Positions 1 through 13,300 are shown, counted from the first letter of the stretch. The stretch is 64,000 nucleotides of DNA from Lethocerus indicus (GCA_019843655.1 JACDQD010000010.1:10585637-10649636); one strand, 5' to 3'. Program-made: numbers and translations. Notes: generated by a model from the sequence alone, not told the origin.

Positions 1-1403
1 AATGATCAAAGCAATCTCGGGGAATAAAGGGGGAGGAGTTAGAGGGATCCCGATAAACGGCAGAGTGAGAGTCCTAGAGTGAGGAAATTTTACTTAAAAC
101 ATTCCCACCAGACACTATGGTCCGCTAATACAAAATGAGGTTTCGCTCTATTGCCCTGTTTAGGCTGGAGAACACTTGATTTACCTAACCTATAATTTTG
201 GATTAACAAAAATCAAATTTAAATCTCTGAATTTTATCTGAAAGAGAAGAAGAATTTCCGACCATGAAAGTCCGACGTTTAAGAAAATGAATAGATGAAA
301 TAAGTAAATTATAGGAAATTCGGAAGGAAATGTAAGCATTGTTCTGGAAACCGTTAATAACACTAATAACACTATTACAATGTATAAAAAATGCATACAT
401 GCATGATGTTTAAAATTGTATAGGAAGGATCAATAGCTTTCTAAATGCTTCACGTGAGTTCAAATGGAGACATAATAACATTAATAAATCAGAAAATGAC
501 ACCAAAATAAAGCTTGGCACTAATATCTTATTAATATAGGTATAATATGCTCTGAAGAAACGCTATTAGTATGGTGTAGTCACATATAGAATATATATAC
601 TGCATCATTTGAACTTTTGATTCGATACCATTGGACCTGTTGGCTGCTTACTCCAGAACTTGACTCGACTGAGAAATTGCCACCTAAAATAGTGGGCGGA
701 CTTAAAATTGGAGGATGCAATTGATCCGCGGGGATTGGGAAAGTCGTCGCAGCTGATTGCGGCTCCAATTTTAATGGAATTGTAAATTCAGAGATGTCCC
801 GAGGGGTCTCCCCTCGACCCCGCCGACTCAGACCGCCGACGTCCCACACATTTCGCCCGCCAATCGAAATACCGCCGCCCACGCCCCCACAAATGTCACC
901 AACCGGGAAAAGTTTATTTGAACCGGGATTAAAAGGGTTTTTAAGGTTCGCGACTTCTAAAGTTATACCAGCTCCAGAGGAATTTTGGAAAGATTTCGAA
1001 GGGTTTAAACAACAGTTGATTACACCACGAATTTTGCCCTCAGAGTGTTCATTTCACTTCAGAAGCCCGGTATATTACTGTTCATCAGGTTAAATAAAGC
1101 CCAGAAGGCCAGAAGGAATGGCAAAAAATACTCACGGCGCCATGTAATAAACACTAACGAATTCCTATAGCAATAAAAAAATAAATTCCTGTATTCTAAT
1201 TTGACAGTAAGTTTGTTTATGTTATTTATTCCTAATTTGATTACTTGTATCGTAAGAATTCATAATAAAACACGTTTTTTCTTTTCACTCCCTACGTCCG
1301 CTGAAATAAAATAGCTAAGTCCATGCATGAATTTTAAGTTAAGCACCGGGGAGAGGAACAGTGAATATATGAATCACTGAGGAGGCAATTCGGTTTACAT
1401 AGG

Positions 1404-1419
1404 AGTCGTCGCGACGACT
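1404..1419. repeat. Perfect 16-bp palindrome
   Basis: AGTCGTCGCGACGACT is its own reverse complement over 16 bases. The 9-mer AGTCGTCGC recurs about 80 bases downstream (near 1483). It could be a dimeric protein-binding site or chance: about one 16-bp perfect palindrome is expected in a window of this size. Confidence 0.8.
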
Positions 1420-1565
1420 GTCAAAAAGTTTCGCTGGTGTTTGAAGTCAGGGGATGCTGTGGGAAAACAAAGCCCTAAAACAAGTCGTCGCCAACAGCAG
1501 GTTTGCCCAATCACACCATTTTATCCAGTTCAACCCTCAAACTTTAAACTGTCCTTGTTGTATAA

Positions 1566-1570
<5 letters not shown>

Positions 1571-1606
<36 letters not shown>
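1571..1606. repeat. (TA)18 microsatellite
   Basis: Uninterrupted TA dinucleotide tract, read directly. It is flanked by AT-rich single-copy-looking DNA and lies inside no supportable gene. Confidence 0.97.
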
Positions 1607-1611
<5 letters not shown>

Positions 1612-4600
1612 TACTAAACGAGGTGATGGTACATAACATTTAAATAAAAAAATAGGCAAAATAAAATATACGAAAAATTTCAATTTTTTATATCAGCGGA
1701 TAAAGTTTTTTATTTTTTTATTTTCTAATTAAATGTTGGATAATACATACATAAGGGAAATTATGTTCAGTGATCTCTATTATCCGGACTCAAAACATTA
1801 TCACAATGATTATAAAATGTTCTTTGACATCAGTAAAGTATGTTTGCGGCTTATGGCCATAGACATAAAAAAAAGGATATGTAAATCATGGTGCATTGTA
1901 ATCCCTTGTCTCTTTATTTAATTAACATTTTATTTATTTAACAAACCCTCTTCTTATAGCAAAACTTGAATATTAAATTCACATAATTATGTTTGCAAAG
2001 TAGGTATCCAAAATTTAAATACAATGAAGTGAATTACTTAACAGTTTCCTCTTCCTAATTGGGTGCTAGAATTTCCCTCCCAGCCAACTTCGGAAAGTTG
2101 TATAGTTCAAAGAATCCCTAAGACTGTAAGTTTAAAAGCGTTTAGTTTCCACCCCCGTGAAATTTAAACCTCTCCCCGTACTCTCGCTAACCTATATGTC
2201 CGTAATTCACGGCTGGTCTTGATAATGGCACGGTTTTTATGACGATTTTTTGTTTCTAGGTCGGAGGTCGAGCTGGCATCGAATCAAAAACTGCTCTACG
2301 GGAGCCGCTTAGTTTTCACATTTTGCATTAAACCCTCAGAAAACAAATACCTTCGAACAGCCGACTCGAACTTTGGCTCGATTTCAACGCTCCCATTTAA
2401 AATGTATTCAAACTTTGTTTCTGCTTAAATGAACTATTTCGCCGGTCTAAATATGTGCGACTACATTTCGAAACACTGAAACTCCGCACTAACCCCAGGG
2501 TAATTTTTCAATTTTTCAACAATTTTTCAAGTTTCATATCCTGGTAAATTTAAACGTTAACAGTTTCAATATATTTTATTGTACCCCGCCTCAGCCACAT
2601 ACTAGCGTAGAGAAAGACAAAACTAATGACTCCATTTATCACAACATAATTGTAGTCAGACTCCACCAATATTTTACTTCCTTGCTGGTTGTGAGGTTAT
2701 TTATTTTTATTTTATTTTCACCACCATTAACACGTTCTAAAATTTGAACGTGCACAGACAAATATTATGTAGGTTATAGGCATGAGTCTTAATACTCCAT
2801 AATCCCACCTGAGAATCTGACACCAATGCGTGAATCGAAACAGCAACTTAAAGTGCCCGAGACTATCATATTACCGCGCATTGAAACTCTACTGACGTAT
2901 TACATGCAGGTAATTATCCTGTTTCGCAGTCTTTCAGTTGTTTCACGAAACTGTATTCAAAATATTCATAAACTTAAATTTCACCGGGGACGAATTGAAA
3001 AAAAGAGAACATTTCTGTACATCCCTGATGACGCACTATTCCTGGACATAACAGAAATCATTTCTTAAACGTGGAGACGCAGTCCGGAGGATGGGCACTC
3101 AAAAGAAGAAAGAAGGATATAAATACTCGCATTGGGACCACTCAAGGAATTAAAAGACAGGACCGACACGCGACACTTGTAATCATTGTTTTTGTTTTTC
3201 GGGATGCGGCCAATTAGGCAAAATTGTCCAATTGCTGTGCGTTTTTTACCACCCGTTTTCCGGTTATGGGCCCCAACCCCTCTCCCTCCCCCCGCGGCGA
3301 CCATTTACCGAATTGCACTTGGGTCAGTCGCGTGCCAACCGACTTTTTGGAGAAAAACAGCCCCGGGCACTGAGTTTTATTGCGGACCGCTTTTACCCCT
3401 TAATCCTATGCGGCTCCAGTTTAATTGGACGCCACCCTACCACCGAACAAGGCTAAAAGCGATGCGTCCAACTGACCCTCCCCGTCCCTACCACCCCTTG
3501 TTAAAACTGTCCTTTCCGTAACATGCAATTTGGATAGCCCTTTACGGCCCTCAGGAACTGAATTTCGGGCGATATGGCGATGTTCCTATAATAACATCGA
3601 TTCAATGATTCTTAAATAAGTATTTATTATTTCACATTCACAGTTGAAAATGAGAGTTAAAATAAAAAAAGTGTTCGAGGACACCTGTTAATTATGAGCT
3701 ACTTTCAAATTTTAAGAACAGATTTATACAATTTAAAAATTTTAAAAAGTCACAATTTATTTCGCACGCGGAAACTAGTACACTATGAAACTCCTGCAAA
3801 TTGGTGAAATAAAAACTGTGTATGAAAAAATACAAAATATTTATAAAACTAAGCGAGAAACTCTCGGATGGTCAGGCCTAACTCGACCTTTGTAGAAATA
3901 TTGGATCTTTTCAATGCCCGAGATAGCCGACAAGCCGGACGACAAGAGTCATCTTAGGCAATCGGAAAGAAAAAATAGAAGAAGAAAGGGGTCGGAATTA
4001 GGAATGAGAACAGGGGGCTTCGATATCCATTACCGTGGTAGGGCGGCTGGAGCTTCGCGCCTCCATTATTGGAAAAGCCCAATCCAAACCCGATAGATTT
4101 TAAATCTACCGCCTCCTCGGTCCCCTTAGAGGGCTGCACGCCGGAGCTTTTACAACTATTCCTGTCCCGTCGAATAAATTCCTTGCTAAGGCCCGCGTTG
4201 GAGAACGAATAAATAAAATTAATTCAATTACATTAAACTGAGTTTGACTCCCGCTTTTGGAACAAAATGTTGAACATTTCAAGTGTTTCTTTATACATTG
4301 CACAATGATCTAATATAGGTAGGGAGTTAATTTTCTTGCCCCTCTTAGCTCGTCTATAAAACAAATTATAGACAATTGTTTCGTCCTACAATTTATTCTA
4401 TAATTGTCTCTATCTATAAGTGTATTAGATCGAGAGAATTAGTGCGTTTTCATTTTTAGGTAATTAATGCAAGGTAACATAAGTCATTCCCTGAGAGACA
4501 ATTCAATTAAGATTTTTATTAAAATGTAACCTATCCCATCCCTTTCCCGGATGTCAGCAGGATTAGCGAAAATATGGCGTCCCTCAGAATTAAGGTATAA

Positions 4601-4879
4601 AAAGAGATTATAATGGAGTTTTATATTCCTAAATAGTCATTTCTCGAGAGAAAAAAATATAAAACCTGTGGTTCCAAAGAGATATAAGGCCATTAACACA
4701 AAAAGGGCACTCTTGATCTTTCATGGGTTTGAAATTGTTATATAATTCATTACTTTTATAAACATTATATTTTTTTTATAGCATTATTCTTTTATCGCTT
4801 AAAGCCGTATGAAAACGGGGGAAAGTGTCCAAAATGTAAGGCGCAATATACCCTAACTTGTAAAGGAAAATATAAACTT

Positions 4880-4990
4880 ATGAAAATACACGTATTTTTT
4901 TTTTTAGGGACGTTAATATTATTTATTTTATGTGCACCAACAGCCGACTTGAAAGTAAAGTACATAAAATATTTAGCGAATTATAAATGG
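4880..4990 (+). CDS. Candidate first coding exon with signal peptide
   Basis: The frame opens at ATG 4880 and gives 37 codons up to a strong splice donor (TGG|GTAAGTAA, GT at 4991-4992). The peptide starts MKIHVFFFLGTLILF and is a textbook signal peptide: a positive N-end, a hydrophobic core of about 17 residues, and a small-residue cleavage context (A-P-T-A before D). The remaining 15 residues are lysine/tyrosine-rich (DLKVKYIKYLANYKW). Read through, the frame stops after five more codons. The T-run followed by AG at about 4895-4907 could also be a splice acceptor, which would keep the same frame from 4908. No matching downstream exon was found: the nearest AG (about 5021) would give an intron of about 31 bases and an immediate stop. 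I do not recognise the peptide. T-rich DNA yields hydrophobic stretches by chance, so this is a lead for a small secreted protein or neuropeptide precursor only. Confidence 0.25.
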
Positions 4991-4992
4991 GT

Positions 4993-7900
4993 AAGTAATA
5001 TGTTCTAATGTGCCTTTACAGTGTTAGGAAAAAAGTGAAGCACCGTTATCCTGGAGTCTATGACCTAGACGTTTACCCTGTAATTTAGGTTGGTTTTAAA
5101 GAAGCACGGGTCTACTGAAGTCCCGCATTTAGTTCCGAATGCTTCCACAATATTTAAATTTGAGTTTTATATGTTGTTATAATTTTTAAAGTGCCCCTAT
5201 GACACTAGAAAAGAGGCTAGTTAGTTGTTAAATTCCTGTCGGAAAGTTCAGATGTCGGAGTTACATGTCGGCAAATAAAGAGGGAGGCTCCAACCCCGGT
5301 AACGAGGCGCCTCTCCCCGCAGAGGCCCCGGCCGTTCCGAGGGGAGAATAAAACGAAAATTTATTCCGTCAGAAACAGAGAAAACCGTCCCCTTCCTGCG
5401 GGCCTGAATCAGGAAAGATCTTTCCAATTTCTGCTTGGGTCCGGTAACGGGATCCCGGATCGGATTACTACCGGACTTCCGAGCCCGGGGTGGGAGAGGA
5501 TTGCCGACAACCGTTTCCCAGAAGACGGGCTTCGGGGAGTATCTAGTCCCTGGACGTATAGAAATGGGAACCGCTTGGACTGTGTAAAACGGTCTAAATA
5601 TTGCGCCTTTTCAATTCCCCCCGGATAGTAAGCAGACTGCATAAAGGTCACACAAAATGAAATCCCGCCCATGTCTCTTGCGTTCAAATAAAATACGAGT
5701 TCGAATCCTGAAGCTCTGTTAGGAATGAGTCCTTTTCTTGGAGCAAAGATATTTATTGCAGACATAATCAGCACTGCCATATTGCTAGAACTCTTAGAAT
5801 GCGGTAGAAAGAGCTAGAATATAAATACTTAACACTGTTTCGCACTGAGTTCTAACGCTTCAACTCAATTGTTCATTTACTTCATATCCTCGAATATGTC
5901 TATAACCTTCTGAAGTTCAATGAGAGAATACGTAGTAGGGAATCTGAATGGATTACGAGTGTTTCTCCAACAATATCAGAACCCTCTATATTATTCAATC
6001 CAGTGGTTTGTACTGATAGAGCTCCTTCTAGTGGAGAGATCTCGAAATATACTTAGGATAAGGAACTATTGATTGAATACGGCGTGCATTTCGGTGTTTC
6101 ATTGTTACTACCTATAACTGAAAATACCGAAGCGATTACTCGAATAATTCTACAGTTGATTATGATTCTCCAATTTAATTTAGAAAAAGTTGTACTAAAT
6201 TCTAAAAGGAAATACTTGAACAATTATATCTCAAACAAGGCTTACACTATCTTGGGCAGAAATCACAGCACTGCAAATTACTTCCATTCGAATAATGCAC
6301 CCCACTCTGCACAACCAGTTTCACCTTAGACCTTCAACCCCTTCCCGCGGGTCCCAAAGTAATCCTATCAGGACTGGCTCATCTCAAACCAAAATCAAAT
6401 TGTTCCGAAACAATTGTTGTCTCCAATTCACGTTGATTCAAGCCGTGATTGAAATTTGTCATCCCGGTTAAACCAGGCTGGTGGCTAGTTCCCTTCAAGA
6501 ACTCAATCCCGATTCTCCGTGAAAATAAACGAATTCCCACTTCTCGACTCCATGTGAACCGGATAGGGGAAAACACTCGGGGGCAGATTTGATCCTACGG
6601 TCCCGTCTCTCCGGACAAGGAATGAAAGCGGAAATATCAGCGGAAATTGTAGGGATGTATGACATTGACAAAGGGAGTTCGTCGGATGAAAAACAGCCGA
6701 ACCTGTTCTTGATAGGCGGACTACGGTAGAGCTAAAATAGCAATCTACGCTGTTACTTTCATTCCTCAATATAAAATATGAATATGTTATAACTGAAAAA
6801 TAGATCAGTTTCCGATACTTCTCCGCATTCCAAATGTATTAATAACCTGAATATCGTTTAGATAAATATTTCAAATTCTCACAATTCTGATATGTTGGAC
6901 TCTGCCTTTTCATCGACCAAAAAAACTAACTAGTACAATTGAAGTTTAAACTCCAGCGTTCGTATAATTGGCCAATTAGCATATAAATAAGCTAATTCAG
7001 AGATGGGACAAGCGTATTAACGTTGATAGAGATTTTATTGAAAAGTGACAAAAAATTTAAATGATTAAATAAACCGCTTTAGCATTTGGTGTCTTTAATT
7101 ATTCAAGGACCCTCGTATATATAAACCGGCATTATAAATGGCTACAATAATAGTGTTTCTGAAGTGAAATGACCGACTCCAGCAAAATGGTCAGGACCTA
7201 GTGTCCCAAGTAGGAGTTGTCGACAGTCGGCGGGGAGTTGGCACGAAGGAAAAATTCCGCCGTTTCGAAAAAATGACCCCGGGTCATATATCGAGGAGCC
7301 GGCGGCGGCTGAGCCGCGTTACGATGTTTGACGCCGGCGCTCGTAAAAATGAGCGAGGGACCTCGAGACAAACCTAATATTAGTTTCCCGTGGGGGGGGG
7401 GGTTGGTTGGGTGTGGTGGCCCTTGTCCGCGAATTTATCGCCCACTAAACCGCCCCCCCCCTCACCTACCCAACAACTGCCACCGCTGCTCAATATATAT
7501 TCTCCGTAATTTTTCGATAGACCGCTGGCGGCAACGCGATAAAATGGGGCTGCAGTTTCAGTCGGAAGTACATATTTACAAGTAGAATAAAAATACTTCC
7601 CGGAATGGAAATACTCATATCGTACTCATATTATTGTAAGATCTAGAAACTTTCTTCAATATAAATCCAGTATAGTGAAATATATGAGGTAAATAGGAAA
7701 CCGCATATTTATAAGTGGGTCTAAAAGTTGGGATTCTAAAATAGACATCAAAATGAAAATTATCTTTTGTACTAGTTCGGAATTTCCGTGCCGACTATCG
7801 GATTCACGTCAAAATGGAATCAGTATTCCGTAAGAGCATGCCGGGCACACTGTAACCGGCCGTTATTAACCCGGCTGACTAATTGGCTAGGTGTCTGCCC

Positions 7901-8172
7901 CGAGCATTCATCCGGGGGGCCACCGTATTAGCCTCCTTGTTTGGCGGTGGCACTAATTGGCGCCGATTCACAGAGACGGCGAGCTCCCGTAAAACTGGTC
8001 CCGGCAGCGTCTGCAGGTCGGACGTGGACGGAAATCCGAAACCCCGATGGGGGTTCAATAACATCTTGGCCCGTCTTCGACGGCCGGAGTGAATACGAAT
8101 GGATGTATATATAAGCTGTATTAAACCAGAGCAGTTTAATTTATACACGCCTTCCCCCCCACCCCCGGCGCA
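4993..8172. other. Gene-free stretch with GC-rich patches
   Basis: No gene is supported. GC-rich, CpG-containing patches stand out at about 5280-5560, 7200-7350 and 7880-8060. A 123-codon minus-strand ORF (5409-5780) falls in the first patch and has no recognisable domain. A perfect Pol III B-box-like word (GTTCGAATC) occurs near 5700 without an A box at the right distance. AATTGGCCAATT at 6966-6977 is a perfect 12-bp palindrome and overlaps a 7-bp hairpin (AATTAGC/GCTAATT, 6974-6997). Confidence 0.55.
7391..7430 (+). repeat. G-run / G-rich tract
   Basis: An 11-base G run (7392-7402) is followed by GGTTGG, GGG and GG blocks. A C run follows about 50 bases later (near 7453-7462). The first tract fits a G-quadruplex-prone sequence. 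Confidence 0.6.
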
Positions 8173-8343
8173 GTGACCTTATTAGGTATAGTGCACTTCA
8201 CTTCAATTGACCGTGTACAGAGTTTAATTGAAGGCCACCGCACTGTCGCACTGGGGTTACTGCGCCCTGCCACCCCTGGGAATAAGGCGCTGGGCATGTT
8301 CGTCTCTAAAGACGAAGAAGAATTTATTATTATTATTACTTAT
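8173..8343 (+). mobile_element. Probable LINE/SINE 3' end with TTA tail (copy 1)
   Basis: The right part reads AGGCGCTGGGCATGT (8285-8299), then a perfect 7-bp hairpin (TTCGTCT, loop CTAA, AGACGAA; 8299-8316), then a short (TTA)n tail ending near 8340. A hairpin just before a short tandem tail is typical of 3' ends of some non-LTR retroelements and their SINEs. The same words recur in the same order about 1.27 kb downstream. The 5' boundary is not visible; the start given is only where the local GC-rich, non-tail sequence begins. No reverse transcriptase frame remains. Confidence 0.4.
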
Positions 8344-9551
8344 AAATTGAAATAAATATTTTCTTCATTGGGACCGATATGGACTGATATTCCGCTCACG
8401 CAATGACGGGATGATATAAGTTAATGCCTACAAACTAATTAATAAGAGGAACTCACGAGGCTAAAAGTATATATCTAGATGATTATCCTTCGTGTTCTGT
8501 AGAATGCGAAGAATAAATTAAAACATATAAATAGTGCGTTAAATGTATTTCGTGGTAACTTCAGTAATCCTGCTACAGCTCGGCAGTTTGTTACATATAA
8601 TAAAAATCGCACAGCGTAATACTGCAAAATCATATTTTGCACGAATAATAATAATAATTTGAAATCCTAGTAACTGGGATCAAATTACAGGGATCTGATG
8701 CTAGCCCGCAGTGCGTACACATATTGCTCGTTTAGTATATCCTTGTTTTATCGCGCAATATCACGAATCGGAAAAATATAAAATCTCTTTTCCTAACATA
8801 CGTTACGGAACAAAACAACTACTGAATGCTGATTGGAGCCGGCCGACGGTTTCTTTTTATATCTGAGGGCAACCAACGAGACGCATGATGTAAAAATCGC
8901 ATCTTTACATATTAAATGTGCATAAAAATATATCGCGAATTAAATCATGCCGGGTTTGTATTGAACAAAATTCACTCCAACTTACAATTAGTACGAGCAT
9001 GTGAATGCTAATGAGGGACGTATCAGAAAAATTAAAGGGGATGAAATATTTTCGGATTGAATTCTTTCAGACGGAACCGAACAAATTTCGTGGACTAATG
9101 TAGGAGAATAGAGCTTTTGTTATACAATTATTATAAAACATCTTGTTTACGTAATTTCCTTTGTTTAATTGAACAAATAATATTGTACCCCTGAGTGTAC
9201 AAACGGGTTTATGGCGAAAAACTGATTTTTCGCTAAACGCAAATTTAATCTTCTTCTTTGTCGATGATAATCGTCTGTAAAACGTACTCGAGATTTTATG
9301 AACGCGGTAGGTTTCATTCCACACTTTCTCCCCGACTCAAATAATAATAACGCCGCCTCTTCACTTCGCCTTCAAGAAAGTATTAAATATAAGTGGGTTG
9401 GTTTCCTCAACCCCCGCGGCCAAAGCGGTTTTAAGACAAAGACAGGTATAGGGAACACGAAATAAACCTTAAACTTTGCCTAGTTTGGGTACAATTTTGA
9501 TAATATTCTTATACCACACACCTGGTACAGAACATTCTAGTGAACTTGGCT
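8344..9551. other. Gene-free AT-rich stretch
   Basis: No gene seen. It holds a short ATA-type run near 8645-8658 and an 85-codon minus-strand ORF (9067-9324) with no recognisable feature. Confidence 0.55.
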
Positions 9552-9616
9552 AGGCGCTGGGGTAATGGGCATGTAGCCCACTTTTTTGCAACTAAATAAA
9601 AGGTATTATTATTTTC
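9552..9616 (+). mobile_element. Probable LINE/SINE 3' end with TTA tail (copy 2)
   Basis: AGGCGCTGGG at 9552-9561 is followed, after a short insertion, by GCATGT. These are the same words as copy 1. Next come a 4-bp hairpin (GGGC/GCCC, 9567-9579), an AATAAA-containing stretch and a short TTATTATT tail. The shared order on the same strand suggests two decayed copies of one family. The 5' end is not visible. Confidence 0.4.
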
Positions 9617-10327
9617 AATATTTAGCGTGGGCACAAACAAAATTTTACTAAAGCATCATTACATTTTTATCAGTGAAAGCATATTTGTCGATTTTTTAAG
9701 CATCATTAAAATTCTTGTACGGATACCCACACAATGTCGGTCTTTAAAATGTTGTAGGTCCAATTATAATTTTTTAAATTTAATATTTAAATATTAAAGA
9801 TTGTCATCTTGTAAACATGGTGTAATCGCATTTTATCGACTTGATTTAGTCACCAGACGAATATTCAGTAAACCAATTACGTTTATTTATGTTCTGTGAA
9901 CTGTGGTATAGCCCTAACAATAAACATTTTCCTTTATCCTATAATAATTATAAGTTCAAATAATCATTTCATTATCTAAAATTAAGGCTAATAAAGAACA
10001 GGTTTAATAAAATTATGTGGATGTAAGTTTTGTAAAATTATTGGACACTTAAATTTTATTTCAAGGATAAGCAACTTGAATATTATATTACCCAAATTAC
10101 CTATCCGCTAACAAACTACTGATCGATAAATCAAACGACGATTCAATAAACCATCGAATTTCAAAAGAGAAGAAACGTAGAAATATTATAAGGGTGGAGA
10201 GGGGGGTTGGCTCGGTCAATCAGATAGAGTCGGCGTAATAGATCCGGAAGCATTTTTGATCCCAGTCGGTTCCACCACCAGTCCTCTCAAAATATAGACC
10301 GTAATAAATTTAAGGAGAATTGAATTG

Positions 10328-10330
<3 letters not shown>
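9617..10330. other. Gene-free AT-rich stretch
   Basis: Very AT-rich sequence with no supportable gene and no clear repeat. Confidence 0.6.

Positions 10331-10372
<42 letters not shown>
10331..10372. repeat. (TA)21 microsatellite
   Basis: Uninterrupted TA tract read directly. ORFs of 70-90 codons crossing or flanking it on both strands are repeat and GC artefacts. Confidence 0.97.
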
Positions 10373-10378
<6 letters not shown>

Positions 10379-13300
10379 GGAAGGGAATTTCTGCAAGACT
10401 TATTGGATATATTTCGTCCAAGACCGGTTGGGCTTATGTGATGGGCGCGGAGAGATGTTATTTGGGAGGGCTTCAATTTCTTCCCCCTTCGATCTTCTTC
10501 CCATTTCGCTGGCCCTTTTATCTTTTTCGTGCCAAATACATTTTCTGGTTCCCTGTCCTCGCCATTGGCGACCGGGTCCTACGATTATGACTCTGTGAAA
10601 AATGTTAAAACACGTTGCGCGGTACAACGATAAATCGCGATTACTTGGCAAATTTCCATCACCAAACAGATCAGTTCCATTACAAAGTGATACTGATAAA
10701 ATATAAATATAACTATATTTTTATATCTTTTAAAAAACTGAAAATTTCAAACTGCTATTCTGGGCCTTAAACTGTATTTGAGTTCATTGTAATTCTTGAT
10801 TCATTACATTATAAATGAATTCATTCAGTATTTATTGCTGCTAATATGGCGGTGTGCATGAAATAAAATTCTATACGAACACTCTACAAGGATAGAAGGG
10901 TTGTTAATTTTTTTTAAAGTGCTATTTCATGCCGCACAGTCAACAACGGCCTCACTCCTGGGGTAAGTTTTACGACGCACTTGGCCAGGGCACCTATTTT
11001 AACCCCCTGTGTTTTAATTGGTCGGCGGTGTAAAGGCGCTCATAAAAATATAGAATAAAAATAAGAGGAGGGCTGTATTTAATAAAGGACAGAACTTAAA
11101 TTGCTTGGCCTTGGATTAATTAAAGCCCGTCCTTTTTGTTATTAACCACCGCTATACCGGCCCGGTTTTTACTGTTGGAGGAGAAAAAGTTTTAATATCT
11201 GTCTTCCAGTCTGAACAATGGGTAGGGGACCCCGAAACTTCAATTCTTATTCAACGTTAAATTTTCGGCACTTACAATTGCTGGTAACTGTCTTCATTGT
11301 AACCAATCCAATGTAAATGTAAATTTTCCGATTACCATCATAGTTTAGAATTAAAAAAAGAAAAGGCACGTACAAATATTTGCGTTGTCCAACGGACATT
11401 TGCATTGTTGAAGTTGTTGACAGTGTTAGCCTACGGTAATATAGCCTAGGGCGGTGCGCTGAAATGGGCCTTTTGGGCGTGGAGTGGCTCACTCGTCCGT
11501 TCTCTGAGTCAATCCCCCGTCCCTTCCCCTCGCCATCAACAGGTCCGACCCGGGAACCCGATCGAGGACAAAAACCCGATTAAACCAGCTAAAACTCTAA
11601 TACAAAGAGCCAAACATAAAAACCTCGTTCAAAAATGTTGTTGTTTCCCATCACTTGGCAACCACAACTAATTTTCCCGGTAGACTTTGCTATAATCACC
11701 GAATACATCAGTTTACATAATGCTTAGTGTCGACTACCGTAAATCTACTATCTTATGTTCACTTAGTTTTCATCGTAGGTTGTTACCATAAGGAGACGTT
11801 TGGACTAGCAAAACATTTTCTTTAGTCCGTGAATCCCAACAAACACAACGATCTTATATAACGTTTATAACTGTGACGGAAATATATAGATACGTCTCTG
11901 AAGACCAAAAAAATTATGTAGGATTAATTACGTTGAATATATTTTAAAATATAATGAGGCTAAATTTTCATTTTATAATTTAGCGATTCACTGTCACGAA
12001 GAATAACAAAAGAAAATTCACATGATTTTTTTGTATGTACTAGAAAGTTTTCTGTCCAGTCTCATAGGTGTGTTGTGAAATATTTTTTATGCAGTGTCCT
12101 CTATACCGTATAAATTTGATCAGACGCGTTTGGTGTAACGGAACGATTGATAAACAAGAAGGACCATATCGTTCGCTCGGGAAATAAATTGGATTGAACG
12201 GAAACCGTCGAGTTGAATTTAATAGAAGTCGAATGGTAGTGCAGACGGAGAGCAGTAAGTGCTTTACAGCCCACCTACCCCATTTGCAGAAGGGGGAGGA
12301 ATCAGAGGGGTTGGTCGGACAATGGGGCGGTAATGAGTGGACACTATCGGCGCGTGCAGACTACCACTGCCTACCAACCGGCACTTCACACCCATTTACG
12401 ACGTCGACACGACCAGCTAGAACCAATCACCTCTTAAGCCCTTCCTGCCAAATTAAACTGATAATAAAAAGATTAGTAGCATGTCGATTTGATTCATGGA
12501 AACAAACGATGGCAACCAGACCGATGTACCCAACAATTGCCAGATGAGTTAGCTAATTTTCTTGTTCAAATTTGAATTCGATTGAAAACCGTTCAAGGAA
12601 CGTACTTACGACCAGTTTTGTTCCTTGTCATATAATTTGTAAAGAGAAGGCGTTACATAATTTAATGTCTCGCCGGTGTTACTTTCAGATATCAAAAAAG
12701 TTGACCATTACAGGAGTCATATTTTTTGTAACTTAATGCCAATTATAGGTACATTTCAAGATTTCAAGTATTTTATTTTATGAGTATAGAATAATTCTCA
12801 AAGCGTTTGTCAAGCATCTAGTATTTAGATAATAACAAACTTCAGGCGCAGATACAATCCCTCGCTACAATGAAACGTTGCCGGTTTAGTATCACATTTC
12901 TGTAACGGCTAATTTCGTCCTTGTCAATATTCCATATCGTATAACATTATTCAGAATGAATACTTTTTTAATTTTGCTGAATTTTTCCTCAGGCCAAGGA
13001 AACGTTGACTTCTAGGCCTGATTAAGTAGAAAATGAACTGGTAAGCGAACGTGGGAATTCAAGGGGGGACCCACGCATACAGCCTTTGGCATTCATGTGG
13101 CTGCCAAAATACAATCACATTCGGCGTAATGAAAGTCCGAACTAATAGCAATGAGATGTGCAGTTTACTAAAACAACACTCCAATAATTACTCCACACAA
13201 CGTGGTGTTTAATAGAATAGATTTTACCTGTTATCTATTAGCTCTAATATAGACCGTAAAATGCACCTTAGAAGGCACTTTACCATCCAACCCACAATTT

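Larger units (their letters stand above)
1..4595. other. Gene-free AT-rich stretch
   Basis: I see no supportable gene here. ORFs on either strand reach about 100 codons only around 580-1093, where opposite-strand frames overlap in a locally GC-rich patch and neither looks like a known protein. The patch contains a small snap-back (GAGGGG at 801-806 against CCCCTC at 810-815). An 80-codon plus-strand ORF at 2826-3068 has an acceptable start context and an internal CAG|GTAATT donor, but no recognisable motif. The rest is AT-rich with TTTATT and AATAAA words and one TA tract. Confidence 0.6.

Noticed and set aside
794..1093. 99-codon plus-strand ORF (with a 100-codon ORF on the other strand)
   Set aside because: Both strands are open in the same GC-rich patch; the plus frame is Pro/Arg-rich and unrecognised.
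2826..3068. 80-codon ORF with internal CAG|GTAATT donor
   Set aside because: Plausible composition, but no acceptor partner, promoter or recognisable motif.
4991..5021. 31-base intron after the signal-peptide exon
   Set aside because: Too short for a spliceosomal intron in known arthropods, and the next frame begins TGT TAG.
5690..5712. Perfect Pol III B-box word GTTCGAATC
   Set aside because: No A box at tRNA-like distance and no pairing arms; not a tRNA or clear SINE.
5409..5780. 123-codon minus-strand ORF
   Set aside because: Lies in a GC-rich patch where stops are rare; no recognisable motif, signal peptide or splice sites.
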